DNA of 64,000 bases from Garicola koreensis. Its GTDB lineage: Bacteria; Actinomycetota; Actinomycetes; Actinomycetales; Micrococcaceae. Shown here piece after piece: positions 26,315-35,851 of the stretch. Position numbers and translations under genes: made by a program. Location: contig NZ_JACIBT010000001.1 of assembly GCF_014195445.1 (NCBI RefSeq), positions 930,001 to 994,000 of the forward strand. The letters run 5' to 3'. Positions within the stretch are counted from its first letter, which is position 1; every line of letters starts with the position of its first letter. The notes beneath the pieces were generated by a model. That model was given only the letters and a program-made list of their open reading frames with translations. It ran no database searches and was not told where the DNA came from.

Positions 26315-27951
26315 ACGCGCTCTCCCGGCGGCACTTCCTCGGGGCCGCCTCTGCTGCCGGCGGTGCTGTGACCCTGAGCAGCGGCACAGCCGCGCCTGCG
26401 CCGTCGTCGCAGGAGACGAACGACGAGTCCGCCCGGCGTGAGGGCCGCATTGTGGTCGCCTCCATGTCGGCGCCGCAGTCCCTGGACCCGGGGCTGTCCA
26501 CCGACACTGAGACGCAACGGATCCTGCGCCAGATCTTCGAACCCCTGCTCGGCATTGAACCGGACACCGGGGCCGTGGCCGCACTGCTGGCCACTAACTG
26601 GCAGATCAGCGACGACGAGCTGACCTACACCTTCACTCTGCGCAACGACGTCGCCTTCCACGACGGCAGCGAACTGACCGCCGAGGTGGTCGCAGCCAAC
26701 ATTGAGCGCACCGGCCGGCTGGACTACCTCTATGGGTTCGGCAACATCAGCCGCTCGACCGCACTGGCCTTCCCCACGGTGTTCGGCGGGTTCATCGGCA
26801 GCGACGCATGCGTACTGGAGTCGGTGGAGGCCGCAGACAGCCGCACCGTCGTCATCACCCTGAGCGAACCGGTCGCCTTCCTGCTGCAGGCGATGACGCT
26901 TCCGGCCTTCGGCATCGCCTCCGCCGCCGTGCTGACCGACTCCGACCCGGGCCTGGTCTCACGCACCCCGGTGGGCACCGGCCCCTACCGGTTTGTGCCC
27001 ACCGAAGACCAGGACACCATGCTGGAGACCAACAGCGACTATTGGGGCAGCCTGAACGGACCCGATGAGGTGGTCGTGCGGCCACTTCCAAAGTCCTTCG
27101 ACCGGCTGCGCGAACTCAACCGGGGCGAAGTCGACGTCTATGACGGCATCACCGCCGACAGTCTGCGCTCGCTGCTGCAGGCGGGCCGGCTGATCCTGCA
27201 GCGCGACCCGTTCTCCGTCCTCTACCTGGGGTTCAACATGGCCCACCCGGTGATGGCCGACGACGACGTCCGCCAGGCCGCAGCCTTGGCCATCAACCGC
27301 CAGGCCCTGGTGGAGGACTATTTTCTGGACGGCACCCGGCCGGCCTACCAATTCACACCACCGGCAATGGGTGTCCACTCGGATGCCGCCGAGCCCTACA
27401 GCTACGACCTCGCCGAGGCCCAAGAGATGCTGCAGGACTCCGACTACGACGGCGAACCGCTGACCTTCTACTATCCCATAGCGACCACACGGAACTATCT
27501 GCCCCGCCCGGAGCATGTTTTCGCCTCCATCGCTGCGGATCTGACCGCCGCCGGGTTCACCATAGTTCCCAAACCGGTCAGATGGGACGACGGCTACATA
27601 GATCAACTGATGGGTGATGGTGACCGGGCGATGCACCTGCTGGGCCGCAGCGGCGGATTCCGCTCCCCCCACGCCTTCCTGGGGAGACTGTTCGGACAGG
27701 TCAGCCGCGAATTCAACTACACCAACGAGGAACTCTCCGAGCTGCTCCGTGACGCTCGTGCCGAAACCGAGGAAGAACCGCGCACCGAGCTCTACCGGGA
27801 GGCCGCGGAGGTGATTGCTGAGGACCTGCCCGCACTGCCGCTGGCCTACCCCATCTCTGGGTTGGCGCTGGGCCCACGGGTGGCTGACTATCCGATGTCG
27901 CCGGTGCTCAACGAACGGTTCAACGAGATTGTGCTCAACGAGCAGCAGTGA
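26311..27951 (+). CDS. Family 5 (peptide/nickel-type) solute-binding protein, Tat-exported
   Basis: A 546-residue SBP_bac_5 protein. The start ATG is followed by a twin-arginine signal (LSRRHFLGAASAAGGAVTLS) without a lipobox Cys, so the protein should be released or held by other means. The mature part has family features such as RQIFEPLLGI, FTLRNDVAFHDGSELTAEVV and RQAAALAINRQALVEDYF. Members bind peptides, nickel, opines or sugars. No permease or ATPase is nearby, so it is an orphan and must use a distant transporter or act as a sensor. The next gene is mqo on the same strand. Confidence 0.87.
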   Translation: MNALSRRHFLGAASAAGGAVTLSSGTAAPAPSSQETNDESARREGRIVVASMSAPQSLDPGLSTDTETQRILRQIFEPLLGIEPDTGAVAALLATNWQISDDELTYTFTLRNDVAFHDGSELTAEVVAANIERTGRLDYLYGFGNISRSTALAFPTVFGGFIGSDACVLESVEAADSRTVVITLSEPVAFLLQAMTLPAFGIASAAVLTDSDPGLVSRTPVGTGPYRFVPTEDQDTMLETNSDYWGSLNGPDEVVVRPLPKSFDRLRELNRGEVDVYDGITADSLRSLLQAGRLILQRDPFSVLYLGFNMAHPVMADDDVRQAAALAINRQALVEDYFLDGTRPAYQFTPPAMGVHSDAAEPYSYDLAEAQEMLQDSDYDGEPLTFYYPIATTRNYLPRPEHVFASIAADLTAAGFTIVPKPVRWDDGYIDQLMGDGDRAMHLLGRSGGFRSPHAFLGRLFGQVSREFNYTNEELSELLRDARAETEEEPRTELYREAAEVIAEDLPALPLAYPISGLALGPRVADYPMSPVLNERFNEIVLNEQQ

Positions 27952-28019
27952 ATTTCTCCACCCCTGAGCACGCGGGTAAGGTCAGGGACGAACCTCTATC
28001 AGCATCCAAGGAGAATTCT

Positions 28020-29519
28020 GTGAGCGAGTCAGTGACGACGAGTTCCACACAGCGCTACGATGTGATCCTCATCGGCGCCGGCATCATGTCCACCACTCTC
28101 GGGGCAATCCTCAAGGAGCTGCAGCCGCAGTGGAGCATCGCACTGTTCGAATCGCTGGACAGCGCCGGGGAGGAAGCCTCCGACCCGTGGAACAACGCCG
28201 GCACCGGCCACGCGGCCCTCTGCGAGCTCAACTACACCCCGCGTGGGGCCGACGGCAGCATCTCCACTGCCAAGGCCGCCGGAATCAACGAGCAGTTCCA
28301 CGTCTCCAAACAGCTGTGGTCCCACTGGGTGAACAACGGCACCCTGGGCGACCCTCGAACCTTCATCAACTCACTGCCCCACATCAGCTTCGTCTGGGGC
28401 GATGAGAACGTGCAGTACCTCAAAGACCGCTACGAGGCGATGCGCGCCGAGCCGCTCTTTGAGAACATCGAGTACACCGAAGATATGGACACCATCGGTG
28501 ACTGGGCCCCGCTGCTGACCGGTGGCCGGGACCCGTCCCAGCCAGTGGCCGCATCAAAGTTCGACGACGGCACCGACGTGGACTTCGGCGCCATCTCCCG
28601 CCAGCTGGCGGAGCACCTGCAGACCTCCGGACTGGACCTGCACTACGGCTACGAGGTCAAAGACGTCTCACGCACCTCCGACGGCCAGTGGAACGTGCGG
28701 GCCAAGAACTCCTCAGCCGGTGAGAAGCTCAACGCCAGTGCCCCCTTCGTGTTCGTCGGCGCCGGCGGCGGGGCGCTGGGGCTGCTGCAGTCCTCCGGCA
28801 TTGATGAGATCCGGGGCATCGGCGGGTTCCCCGTCTCCGGGCAGTTCCTTCGCACCACCGACCCCGAGGTGGCCGAGCAGCACCACGCCAAGGTCTATGG
28901 GCTGGCCTCCACCAAGGGTGCTCCGCCCATGTCCGTGCCCCACTTGGACACCCGGTTCGTCGGCGGCCGCCGAGCCCTGATGTTCGGGCCCTACGCCGGC
29001 TTCTCCACCAACTTCCTGAAGTCCAGCTCGTACCTGGACCTGCCGCTCTCGGTGCGGCCGCACAACCTGGCCACCCAGCTCGGGGTGGCAGCCGGAAACT
29101 GGGAGCTGGTGACCTTCCTGCTGAAGGAAGTCACCAAGTCACAGAAGAAGAAGCTTGAGGAGCTCTACAAGTTCTACCCGGATGCCCCGGCAGATGCCTG
29201 GGAGATGATCACCGCCGGCCAGCGGGTGCAGATGATGCGCAAGGACGAGAACGGCAAGGCGATGCTGCAGTTCGGCACTGAGCTGGTCACCGGCGCCGAT
29301 GGATCCATCGCCGGGCTGCTGGGCGCATCCCCCGGCGCGTCAACGACGCCGAGCATCATGTTCCGGCTGCTGGAGCGCTGCTTCCCCTCCAAGATGGAGT
29401 CCTGGAGGCCGAAGTTGGAGGAGATGGTCCCCTCCTACGGGCGCCTGCTCAACGACGATCCTCAGCTGCTGCAGGAAGTCAGCTCCGACAGCCAGCGGAC
29501 CCTCAAGCTTGCAGGCTGA
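28020..29519 (+). CDS. mqo: Malate:quinone oxidoreductase
   Basis: A 499-residue FAD-dependent membrane-associated enzyme that oxidises malate to oxaloacetate and passes electrons to quinone. The dinucleotide-binding motif is DVILIGAGIMSTTLGAIL near the N-terminus. Other family stretches are WNNAGTGHAALCELNYTP, FVGAGGGALGLLQ and GASPGASTTPSIM. Length is normal. GTG start at 28020 with AAGGAG six bases upstream; the earlier open frame overlaps the preceding stop and is not supported. Confidence 0.96.
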   Translation: MSESVTTSSTQRYDVILIGAGIMSTTLGAILKELQPQWSIALFESLDSAGEEASDPWNNAGTGHAALCELNYTPRGADGSISTAKAAGINEQFHVSKQLWSHWVNNGTLGDPRTFINSLPHISFVWGDENVQYLKDRYEAMRAEPLFENIEYTEDMDTIGDWAPLLTGGRDPSQPVAASKFDDGTDVDFGAISRQLAEHLQTSGLDLHYGYEVKDVSRTSDGQWNVRAKNSSAGEKLNASAPFVFVGAGGGALGLLQSSGIDEIRGIGGFPVSGQFLRTTDPEVAEQHHAKVYGLASTKGAPPMSVPHLDTRFVGGRRALMFGPYAGFSTNFLKSSSYLDLPLSVRPHNLATQLGVAAGNWELVTFLLKEVTKSQKKKLEELYKFYPDAPADAWEMITAGQRVQMMRKDENGKAMLQFGTELVTGADGSIAGLLGASPGASTTPSIMFRLLERCFPSKMESWRPKLEEMVPSYGRLLNDDPQLLQEVSSDSQRTLKLAG

Positions 29520-29536
29520 GCCCAGCGGCGCCACCC

Positions 29537-30319
29537 ATGGGAACCCTTCGCTATCCCGCCCCAGAGTCCTACCGGACGGCACACGGTCTCAGCGTTCATA
29601 CCTGGGCCCACGCTGAGCCCGAGGCGGAACCAATACTGCTGATCCACGGCTTCGCGTCGAACACGCTGTTCAACTGGGTGAAGACCGGCTGGTTGGACCC
29701 GCTGGCCGGTACCGGCCGCACGGTGATCGCCGTCGACCTGCCCGGCCACGGGGCCTCCGAGGATGTCGACCCGGCCGGTCTGCGCAACGCGGACCTGGTG
29801 GATGATCTGGCGCAGGTGGTGGATCAGGCCGGCGGTGCGGCGGCGGTGCACGGCTACTCTCTGGGATCGCGCATCGCCTGGGAGTTCAGCCATCAGCACC
29901 CCGAGCGGGTGGTGTCGTTGGTGATGGGCGGAGCCCCTGCCGGAGGCGACGTCGACCAGATTGACGCGCAGCAGGCCCGCGCCTGGGCTGCCGGGGGTGC
30001 GGAACCACAGGATGAGACGACCAGGCAGCTGGTGACTGTGGCTGCTGCCCTACCGGGGCAGAATCTTCCTCATGTGGTGGAGCTTCGGCTCAGCCTGGCC
30101 GCTGAGGCCTATGATCCGGCGACCGGTGTTCCTGCCGTGCCGACTCTGGTGGTCGCCGGCACCCGCGATGAGATCGCCGCCGACTCGGCTGAACTGGCGA
30201 ACCTCGTTGAGGCCGCCGGCCAACCAGCGCGCTTTGTGCAGCTGACCGGCCGCAATCACGTCAACGCGCTCACCGCCCGGGACTATAAGTCTGCGGTGCT
30301 GGAGTTTTTGGGCGGCTGA
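29537..30319 (+). CDS. Alpha/beta hydrolase
   Basis: A 260-residue alpha/beta hydrolase with oxyanion-hole motif LLIHGFASN, nucleophile Ser108 in VHGYSLGS, the acid in VAGTRDEI and His in LTGRNHVNAL. Substrate cannot be inferred; such proteins include esterases, lipases and C-C hydrolases. It follows mqo after 17 bases and may be cotranscribed. The last 37 bases overlap the 3' end of the opposing membrane-protein gene. Confidence 0.85.
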   Translation: MGTLRYPAPESYRTAHGLSVHTWAHAEPEAEPILLIHGFASNTLFNWVKTGWLDPLAGTGRTVIAVDLPGHGASEDVDPAGLRNADLVDDLAQVVDQAGGAAAVHGYSLGSRIAWEFSHQHPERVVSLVMGGAPAGGDVDQIDAQQARAWAAGGAEPQDETTRQLVTVAAALPGQNLPHVVELRLSLAAEAYDPATGVPAVPTLVVAGTRDEIAADSAELANLVEAAGQPARFVQLTGRNHVNALTARDYKSAVLEFLGG

Positions 30320-30795
30320 ACTCTGGTCATCACCAGCACCGGCACTGCCGTGGCGGCGAGGAAGGCCGCTGCCACCAGCGGCACCGTCCAGGCGGAGAGA
30401 AACCCACAGACCACGGCGAGCAGCAGCCCGGTGCCCACTGCGGTCCGCTCCAGCCTCCGGCTGCGCACGATGATCCGTTCCGGCGGGGCGGTGAGCCCCG
30501 CAACGCCGGAGAGCAGCACGGCGGCCCACAGTGTCTGCTGCTCCACAGCGACGATGAGCAGCACACTGAGCACCACGTAGATCACCGCGGCGCACAGCAT
30601 CACGTGCCGCGCGTGGACCCGGTGAAGCAGCCAGGATGCGCCGAGTTGTCCCACCCAGCAGCCGGCCAGTGCGGCAGCCGCGGCGCCCAGTGCCGGAAGA
30701 TATCCCGCATGGGCAAGACCCAATGCTGCGGCGAAGGGCAGCATCGCCGCAGGCAGCCTGGCCGCCAGTGAGAGCAGCCGCTCCCCCGGGCTCAT
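30283..30795 (-). CDS. Small polytopic membrane protein, possibly an MFS half
   Basis: A 170-residue protein with about five predicted membrane segments (for example LPAAMLPFAAALGLAHAGYL and HVMLCAAVIYVVLSVLLIVA). The opening, with RLPAAMLPFA and later GQLGASWLLHRVHARHVML, resembles the N-terminal half of major facilitator proteins, but it is far too short for a complete one. It may be a truncated MFS gene or a reduced family. The start overlaps the sbcC stop by four bases. Its 3' end overlaps the convergent hydrolase gene. Confidence 0.6.
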   Translation of the reverse strand: MSPGERLLSLAARLPAAMLPFAAALGLAHAGYLPALGAAAAALAGCWVGQLGASWLLHRVHARHVMLCAAVIYVVLSVLLIVAVEQQTLWAAVLLSGVAGLTAPPERIIVRSRRLERTAVGTGLLLAVVCGFLSAWTVPLVAAAFLAATAVPVLVMTRVQPPKNSSTADL

Positions 30796-33700
30796 GCGGG
30801 CAGTTCCGTGCGCAGGGTGGAGCCGGTGCGGGTCTTCTCCACCCGCAGCTGCACCGGGATCTGTTGGTGCATCTCACTGACGTGGCTGACCACCCCGATG
30901 CGTCGCCCCTCACCCTGCAGGGTGTGCAGCGCCGACATCACCGCCTCCAGGGTGTGGTCATCCAGGGATCCGAATCCTTCGTCGATGAACAGGCTCTCCA
31001 TGCCGATCCCGCCGGCTTCGGACTGCACCACTTCTGCCAGACCCAGCGCCATGGCCAGCGAGGTCATAAAGGTTTCGCCCCCGGAGAGCGATTCGGCCGG
31101 CCGCTGCTGGGCGGCGTATTCGTCGTAGACCTGCAGGTCCAGGCCGCGCAGCCCCCGTCCGGGGCGCTGCGCGTCCAGCAGCAGCTGATAACGACCCGAG
31201 GTCATGGTGCTCAGGTGATGGGTGGCGGCTTCAGCGATGCGTTCCAGCCGGGCGGCGAGCACAAAGGTGGTCAGCCGCATCCGCAGGGTGTTCTCCCCCT
31301 GGCCGTTGATCGTTCTGGCCAGGTCTGCTCGGCGCATCAGATCCTCGGTCTTATCCGCGCGGCGAGCCAGCGTCTGCTCCAGTGCGTCGGTGGACTCGCG
31401 CAGCGATTCCAACCGTGCGGTGTAGGCGGTGAGCTGGTGGTGGCTGTTCTGGTGGTTCTGCTTGACCTGTTCAGCCGCAGCCTGGGCTTGGGTCACCGCG
31501 TCCTCTGTGGGGGTCTGCTCCTGGTTCTCGGCGCGACGAGACCCGGCACGCACGTCCTCCAGCTCGGCGTCGAACCTCAGCTGCGCTGCCTCCTCGTCGA
31601 ACTCTGCGACGCTCTTCTGCCGCGCGGCGAGCTCATCCTCTGCGCAGAGGGCGGAGGTGATCTGCTCAGCGGAGGTGAAGACTGACTTCTCCAGCTGCTC
31701 CTGGGCGGCCTGGGCGCTGCGGCGAGCCTGGCCTGCGGCTTCGCCGGCACTCTGCACGGCCTGCTGCGCATCGGTCAGCACGGCCTTCAGCTCGTTCAGG
31801 GCGGCCCGTCGGTCGGCGAGGCTGGCGTGTGAGGCTCTCAGCTGCTCTATTCGGCTGTGCAGACGCTGCGATTCGGCGCTGAGCCGCTGCGCCTCCTCAG
31901 TGCTCTGCTGCTCCTGATGCGTGGCTGCGGTGTGCTGCTGCGCGGTTTCGGCTGAGCGGGAGGTGAGCGCGTCGATGTCTTTGCGAAGTGCCCGCTGCGC
32001 GGCCCCGGAGGCATCCGCCTGGGCAAGCTGATCAGCTGACTCCTGGTGCAGTCTCCGAGCCTCCTCCTCGGTGGTGTCGCGATGGTCGCCCAAGCTCTGC
32101 CGCACCTGGTCCAGGGACTCCTCGGCGGTGCGGTATTCGGCGCGGGCCTGCTCAAGATCCGCCTGTGCGGTGTGCAGCGCCTCTGCGGCAGCATCAACCT
32201 GACTGTCGGTGATCGTCCCCTCGGTGGCGGCAAGCGGCTCAGGGTGGTCCACGGATCCGCACACCAGGCACGGGTGGCCCGCCTCCAGAGACTCGGCCAG
32301 CTGGTGAGCGTGGAAGCGCAGGTAGGTCTCCGAGGCCTCGCGGTGGGCCTGCCGGGCGGATTCCCAGGACTTCTGCCGCGCGGAGATGCGCTCCACCACC
32401 TGCTGCAGCCGGCTCTGCAGACGGTCTCGGGCGCTGATCAGCTCGGTGCGCCCACGGGCGGCCTCCACGTTCTCATGCAGCGTGTCGCGTCTGCTCTGCT
32501 GCACCTCGGGGTCCACCAGCTTCTGCCGGTGCTGCTGCAGCTGCTGACGCTCTGCCTCGAGCTGCTCCCCCAGTTCACTGCGCCGCTGGTGCGCCTGCGC
32601 CGCCGAGCGCTGCGCCCGCTGGACCTCTGTCACCAGCTGGGTGTGGCGGGTTTCGGCCTCAGCGGCCTCCTCGTCGTTGAGCCGCACGTGGAGCTGAACC
32701 AGCTCGGTCACAGCCGCGTTCAGCGCTTGGCTGTCAGCGGCACCCTCTGCTGTCAGGGAGACGGCAGCGATGTCCTGCTGCGCATTGAGCGCCTGCTGGG
32801 CCTCGAGCACCGCCTGATCGGCGTGCTGCTGGGCCTTCACGTGGGCACGGTCAGCCTGCTCAGCGGTGCTCATCCAGTCGCGGATTCCAGCAGCTGCCGT
32901 GTGCTCCGCGATGCGGCGGCGGGCCCCCTCGGCGGCGCTGCGGGTCTCCTCCAGCCGATCGCTGCGCTGCCGGTGCTGCGCCCATCGGTTCAGCTGCTGG
33001 CGGGCGAGGCTGAGCTCCTCGGCGTGCGCGGCGGCCTGCGTCATGGTGGACTCCGCAGCCCGTTCCGACTCGGTGAGCGCGGCCTGCTCGGTGCGTCCGC
33101 GCCGAATCACCTCAGCGCTCAGGTCCTGGGTCTGCACCTCCTCAAGCTCGGCGGCTTGGTCTGCCAGCAGCGCCTGCGCCGCAGTGCGCACCCCCGAGGC
33201 TTGGGCATCCACCCGGGATTCGACGTCCTTCAGCTCGGTTTCGGCCTTTCGCATCTGCTCCCACAGGTGAGATTCCAACCGTTCGTAGGTGCCGGTGTCG
33301 AACAGCTGTTCCAAGATGGCCCGACGCTCTTCGTTGGAGGCATGAAGCAGTTTGGCGAAGGCCCCCTGGGGCAGCAGGATCACCTTGGTGAACTCGTGCA
33401 TCTTCAGCCCGATGATCTGCTGCAGCTCCAGATCACCCTCAGCGACCCTGGCTGTGGGAACCGGCTGCCAGCCGCCGCCGGAGAACCGTTTGATGACCAG
33501 TGCGGTTCCCTCCCGCTGGGGACTGGCTCCGGCGCGTTTGGCCGGCCGGTAGTACGTGGGCTGGCGGCGCAGCCAGTACCGGTCCTCTCCGGAGGAGAAC
33601 TCCAGCTCCACGTAGGGGGTCCGGTCGGCGGGCGCGTGCTGGGACTTCAGCCGGTCGTTGGAGCGTTCGCCGGGCACATCACCGTAGAGCGCGAAGGTCA

Positions 33701-33842
33701 GCGCATCCAGCACCGAGGTCTTTCCCGAGCCGGTGGGACCGCGCAGCAGGAACAGCCCGTCGGAGCTCAGCGCATCGAAGTCGACCCGCTCGGTCGAGGC
33801 GAAGGGCCCGAACGCACAGACTTCCAAGTGGTGGAACCTCAT
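30792..33842 (-). CDS. sbcC: Exonuclease subunit SbcC (Rad50-like ATPase)
   Basis: A 1016-residue SMC-like ATPase that works with SbcD to cut hairpins and DNA ends. Walker A is [16 protein letters not shown] near the N-terminus. Long coiled coils rich in Gln, Glu and Ala fill the middle, broken by a zinc hook with PCLVCGS around residue 530. The C-terminal lobe has the signature ESLSGGETFMTSLAMALGLA and Walker B SLFIDEGFGSLD. All key motifs are intact. It overlaps the sbcD stop by ATGA and is followed by the small membrane protein with another ATGA overlap. Confidence 0.95.
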   Translation of the reverse strand: MRFHHLEVCAFGPFASTERVDFDALSSDGLFLLRGPTGSGKTSVLDALTFALYGDVPGERSNDRLKSQHAPADRTPYVELEFSSGEDRYWLRRQPTYYRPAKRAGASPQREGTALVIKRFSGGGWQPVPTARVAEGDLELQQIIGLKMHEFTKVILLPQGAFAKLLHASNEERRAILEQLFDTGTYERLESHLWEQMRKAETELKDVESRVDAQASGVRTAAQALLADQAAELEEVQTQDLSAEVIRRGRTEQAALTESERAAESTMTQAAAHAEELSLARQQLNRWAQHRQRSDRLEETRSAAEGARRRIAEHTAAAGIRDWMSTAEQADRAHVKAQQHADQAVLEAQQALNAQQDIAAVSLTAEGAADSQALNAAVTELVQLHVRLNDEEAAEAETRHTQLVTEVQRAQRSAAQAHQRRSELGEQLEAERQQLQQHRQKLVDPEVQQSRRDTLHENVEAARGRTELISARDRLQSRLQQVVERISARQKSWESARQAHREASETYLRFHAHQLAESLEAGHPCLVCGSVDHPEPLAATEGTITDSQVDAAAEALHTAQADLEQARAEYRTAEESLDQVRQSLGDHRDTTEEEARRLHQESADQLAQADASGAAQRALRKDIDALTSRSAETAQQHTAATHQEQQSTEEAQRLSAESQRLHSRIEQLRASHASLADRRAALNELKAVLTDAQQAVQSAGEAAGQARRSAQAAQEQLEKSVFTSAEQITSALCAEDELAARQKSVAEFDEEAAQLRFDAELEDVRAGSRRAENQEQTPTEDAVTQAQAAAEQVKQNHQNSHHQLTAYTARLESLRESTDALEQTLARRADKTEDLMRRADLARTINGQGENTLRMRLTTFVLAARLERIAEAATHHLSTMTSGRYQLLLDAQRPGRGLRGLDLQVYDEYAAQQRPAESLSGGETFMTSLAMALGLAEVVQSEAGGIGMESLFIDEGFGSLDDHTLEAVMSALHTLQGEGRRIGVVSHVSEMHQQIPVQLRVEKTRTGSTLRTELPA

Positions 33843-35059
33843 CGGACAGCCTCCAGCGCCGCCTCAAGGGTGGCCGTCTCCTCCGTGCTGGGCGCGCGGT
33901 GGCGCACATGGTTGAGGAAGCCGACGACGACGTCGTACTCCGTCTCTGCCTCCTGCAGCTTCTGGGAGTAGGTGGAGTACCGCTGCTGGGTGCCGGCACC
34001 GGCGTAGCGGTAGGACATCAGGTGCGGATACACCTCACGCAGCCGCGGGTAGGCGCGTTCCGGACGCTGCGGATCGGTCAGCGTGATCTGCACGAACGCC
34101 TCGGCCCACTGGGCCACCTGCTCGGCATCAAGCATCTCATCCAAGGTGCCGGTAAGGCGCCTGACCGGCCGTCCGATCGCCCAGTCCACCGCTGTGACCG
34201 CCTCGGCCGGATCCTGCAGAGCCTCGGTGTCGATGAGCCAGGCGCCCTTGGCCTGGTGCTCCTCAGAGAACGAGTAGCGCAGCGGCGAGCCGCTGTAGCG
34301 GATGCGGCCGCTGAGCCGCTGGCGGCCGTGCAGGTGCCCCAGGGCCACGTAGTCGAAGCCGTCGAAGACTTCCAGGGGCACCACTGCCAGGCCCCCGATG
34401 CTCTCCTGGTGGTGATCCAAGGACTGCTCGGGCACCGCCGGGGCGCCGATGCTGCGTTCGGACTCACTGGCAGTGCCCTTGGCGGCGAACACATGGGCCA
34501 TCACCACCACCCGCGGCTCTGCCGCCGCACCCGTTCGAGACTCTGCTCCCATACCCGCCCGGCGCTGCGCGGCGTCGTCGCGGATCCGGTCGGTGATCTC
34601 GGTCATCACCGCGGTGTGGTTGGCGCGGACCCCCAGTTCGGCGGCGTAGAGCTGCGGCTCCACGTACGGCACGCCGTAGACCAGCACTGTGGCGCCGTCG
34701 TCGTCGGTGAGCTCCACCGGGGTCCAGGAATCCTCCAGGGCGCTGCGGATGTGGACCCCCGAGGCGGTCATCAGCCCGCGGCCGAAGCCCAACCGTTGGG
34801 CCGAGTCGTGGTTGCCGGCGGTGACGATCACCTCAGTGCCGGAGGCCGAGAGCCTCACCAGCGCGTCCTCGAGCTCCTTGACCGCCCACTCCGGCGGCAG
34901 CGCCCGGTCGTAGACGTCGCCGGAGACCAGCACGACGTCGACCCGCTGCTCCTCCACGGTCGAGGAGACGGTGGTGAGCATATCCGCCTGATCGGCGCGC
35001 AGCGAGGCTCCGTGGAACCCACGGCCGAGGTGCCAGTCTGAAGTGTGCAGCAATCGCAT
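33839..35059 (-). CDS. sbcD: Exonuclease subunit SbcD (Mre11-like nuclease)
   Basis: A 406-residue metallophosphoesterase nuclease. Metal-binding motifs appear in order: HTSDWHLGRGF, SGDVYDR, TAGNHDS, a His in VVMAHVF and ALGHLHGRQ. It binds SbcC and processes DNA ends and palindromes. TAGCGT ends six bases before the ATG with no ribosome binding site, so the sbcDC transcript is probably leaderless. It diverges from the ADP-ribosylglycohydrolase-like gene across 66 bases. Confidence 0.95.
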   Translation of the reverse strand: MRLLHTSDWHLGRGFHGASLRADQADMLTTVSSTVEEQRVDVVLVSGDVYDRALPPEWAVKELEDALVRLSASGTEVIVTAGNHDSAQRLGFGRGLMTASGVHIRSALEDSWTPVELTDDDGATVLVYGVPYVEPQLYAAELGVRANHTAVMTEITDRIRDDAAQRRAGMGAESRTGAAAEPRVVVMAHVFAAKGTASESERSIGAPAVPEQSLDHHQESIGGLAVVPLEVFDGFDYVALGHLHGRQRLSGRIRYSGSPLRYSFSEEHQAKGAWLIDTEALQDPAEAVTAVDWAIGRPVRRLTGTLDEMLDAEQVAQWAEAFVQITLTDPQRPERAYPRLREVYPHLMSYRYAGAGTQQRYSTYSQKLQEAETEYDVVVGFLNHVRHRAPSTEETATLEAALEAVR

Positions 35060-35125
35060 ACCCCCACGCTATAGCCGAGGCCGGACAAACCGACGGACCA
35101 CCGCCGGGCCGGTACGCTGGGATCC

Positions 35126-35851
35126 GTGGGTAGGTTGGGACCCGTGAGTGACCAGATGCTGATCTCCCGCTTCTACCCCGAACTGCTCGAAGGCTTTCCG
35201 CAGCCCGCCGACGGGGTGGTCCAGCTGCACGCCGAGCTGCTGCACCGGATCTGCCTGGCCGACGGTCTGCTGGAGGTTCTGGACTGGTCCCAGCAGGGGG
35301 TGGGGACCGACCCGCTGGCCTGCATGTGGCTGGCCGGGCTGCGCTGGCACCGGCTGGTCACCGGTCATGTCCCCGACGAGGCGCCCGAACCGCCGCCGCG
35401 TGATACCGACGCCGCGCTGAGCCGGCTGCTGGCCTCCGGGGCGCTGCGCATCACCGAGCACACCGGCGAGACCTCGCTGAGCAGCCTGTCCGCCGGGCAG
35501 CTGCACTACCCCGCCGCACCGGCGCAGCCGGATACCGGCGACACCGATGTGCTGCTGCGCCTGGCCCCGCTGGGCCTGGTGCCCTACATCGAGGAGCAGA
35601 TGCGGATGGAGTGGGTGGAGCAGAACGTGTCGATGACCCACGGCGGCGCTCATCTGCTGCAGCGCAGCCGCGCGCTGGTCGCCGATGTGCACCAGCGGGC
35701 CAGTTCACCCCAGCAGCACCCCCCGCACCAACCCGGGCCCCAACCTCGGTCGCAGGCGGATGCGCCCACTGCGCAGCCGGGCAGTCACCCACTCTTCGGC
35801 GTCGTGGGGGAACTGGCTCAGCGCTGGGAGGCCGTCACTGCGCCGCAGTAG
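35126..35851 (+). CDS. Degenerate ADP-ribosylglycohydrolase-like protein
   Basis: A 241-residue protein whose parts resemble the middle of the ADP-ribosylglycohydrolase fold: LADGLLEVLDWSQQGVGTDP followed by ACMWLAGLRWH, then LLRLAPLGLVPYI and VSMTHGGAHLLQRS. The N-terminal GDALG-type segment, the DDT metal site normally just before the ADGLLE helix, and the C-terminal Asp-rich metal site are all missing. It should have no hydrolase activity. It may be a decaying gene or a binding-only protein. GTG start with TACGCT seven bases upstream (leaderless layout), so it may still be expressed. The 3' end overlaps the exonuclease gene by 17 bases. Confidence 0.6.
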   Translation: MGRLGPVSDQMLISRFYPELLEGFPQPADGVVQLHAELLHRICLADGLLEVLDWSQQGVGTDPLACMWLAGLRWHRLVTGHVPDEAPEPPPRDTDAALSRLLASGALRITEHTGETSLSSLSAGQLHYPAAPAQPDTGDTDVLLRLAPLGLVPYIEEQMRMEWVEQNVSMTHGGAHLLQRSRALVADVHQRASSPQQHPPHQPGPQPRSQADAPTAQPGSHPLFGVVGELAQRWEAVTAPQ

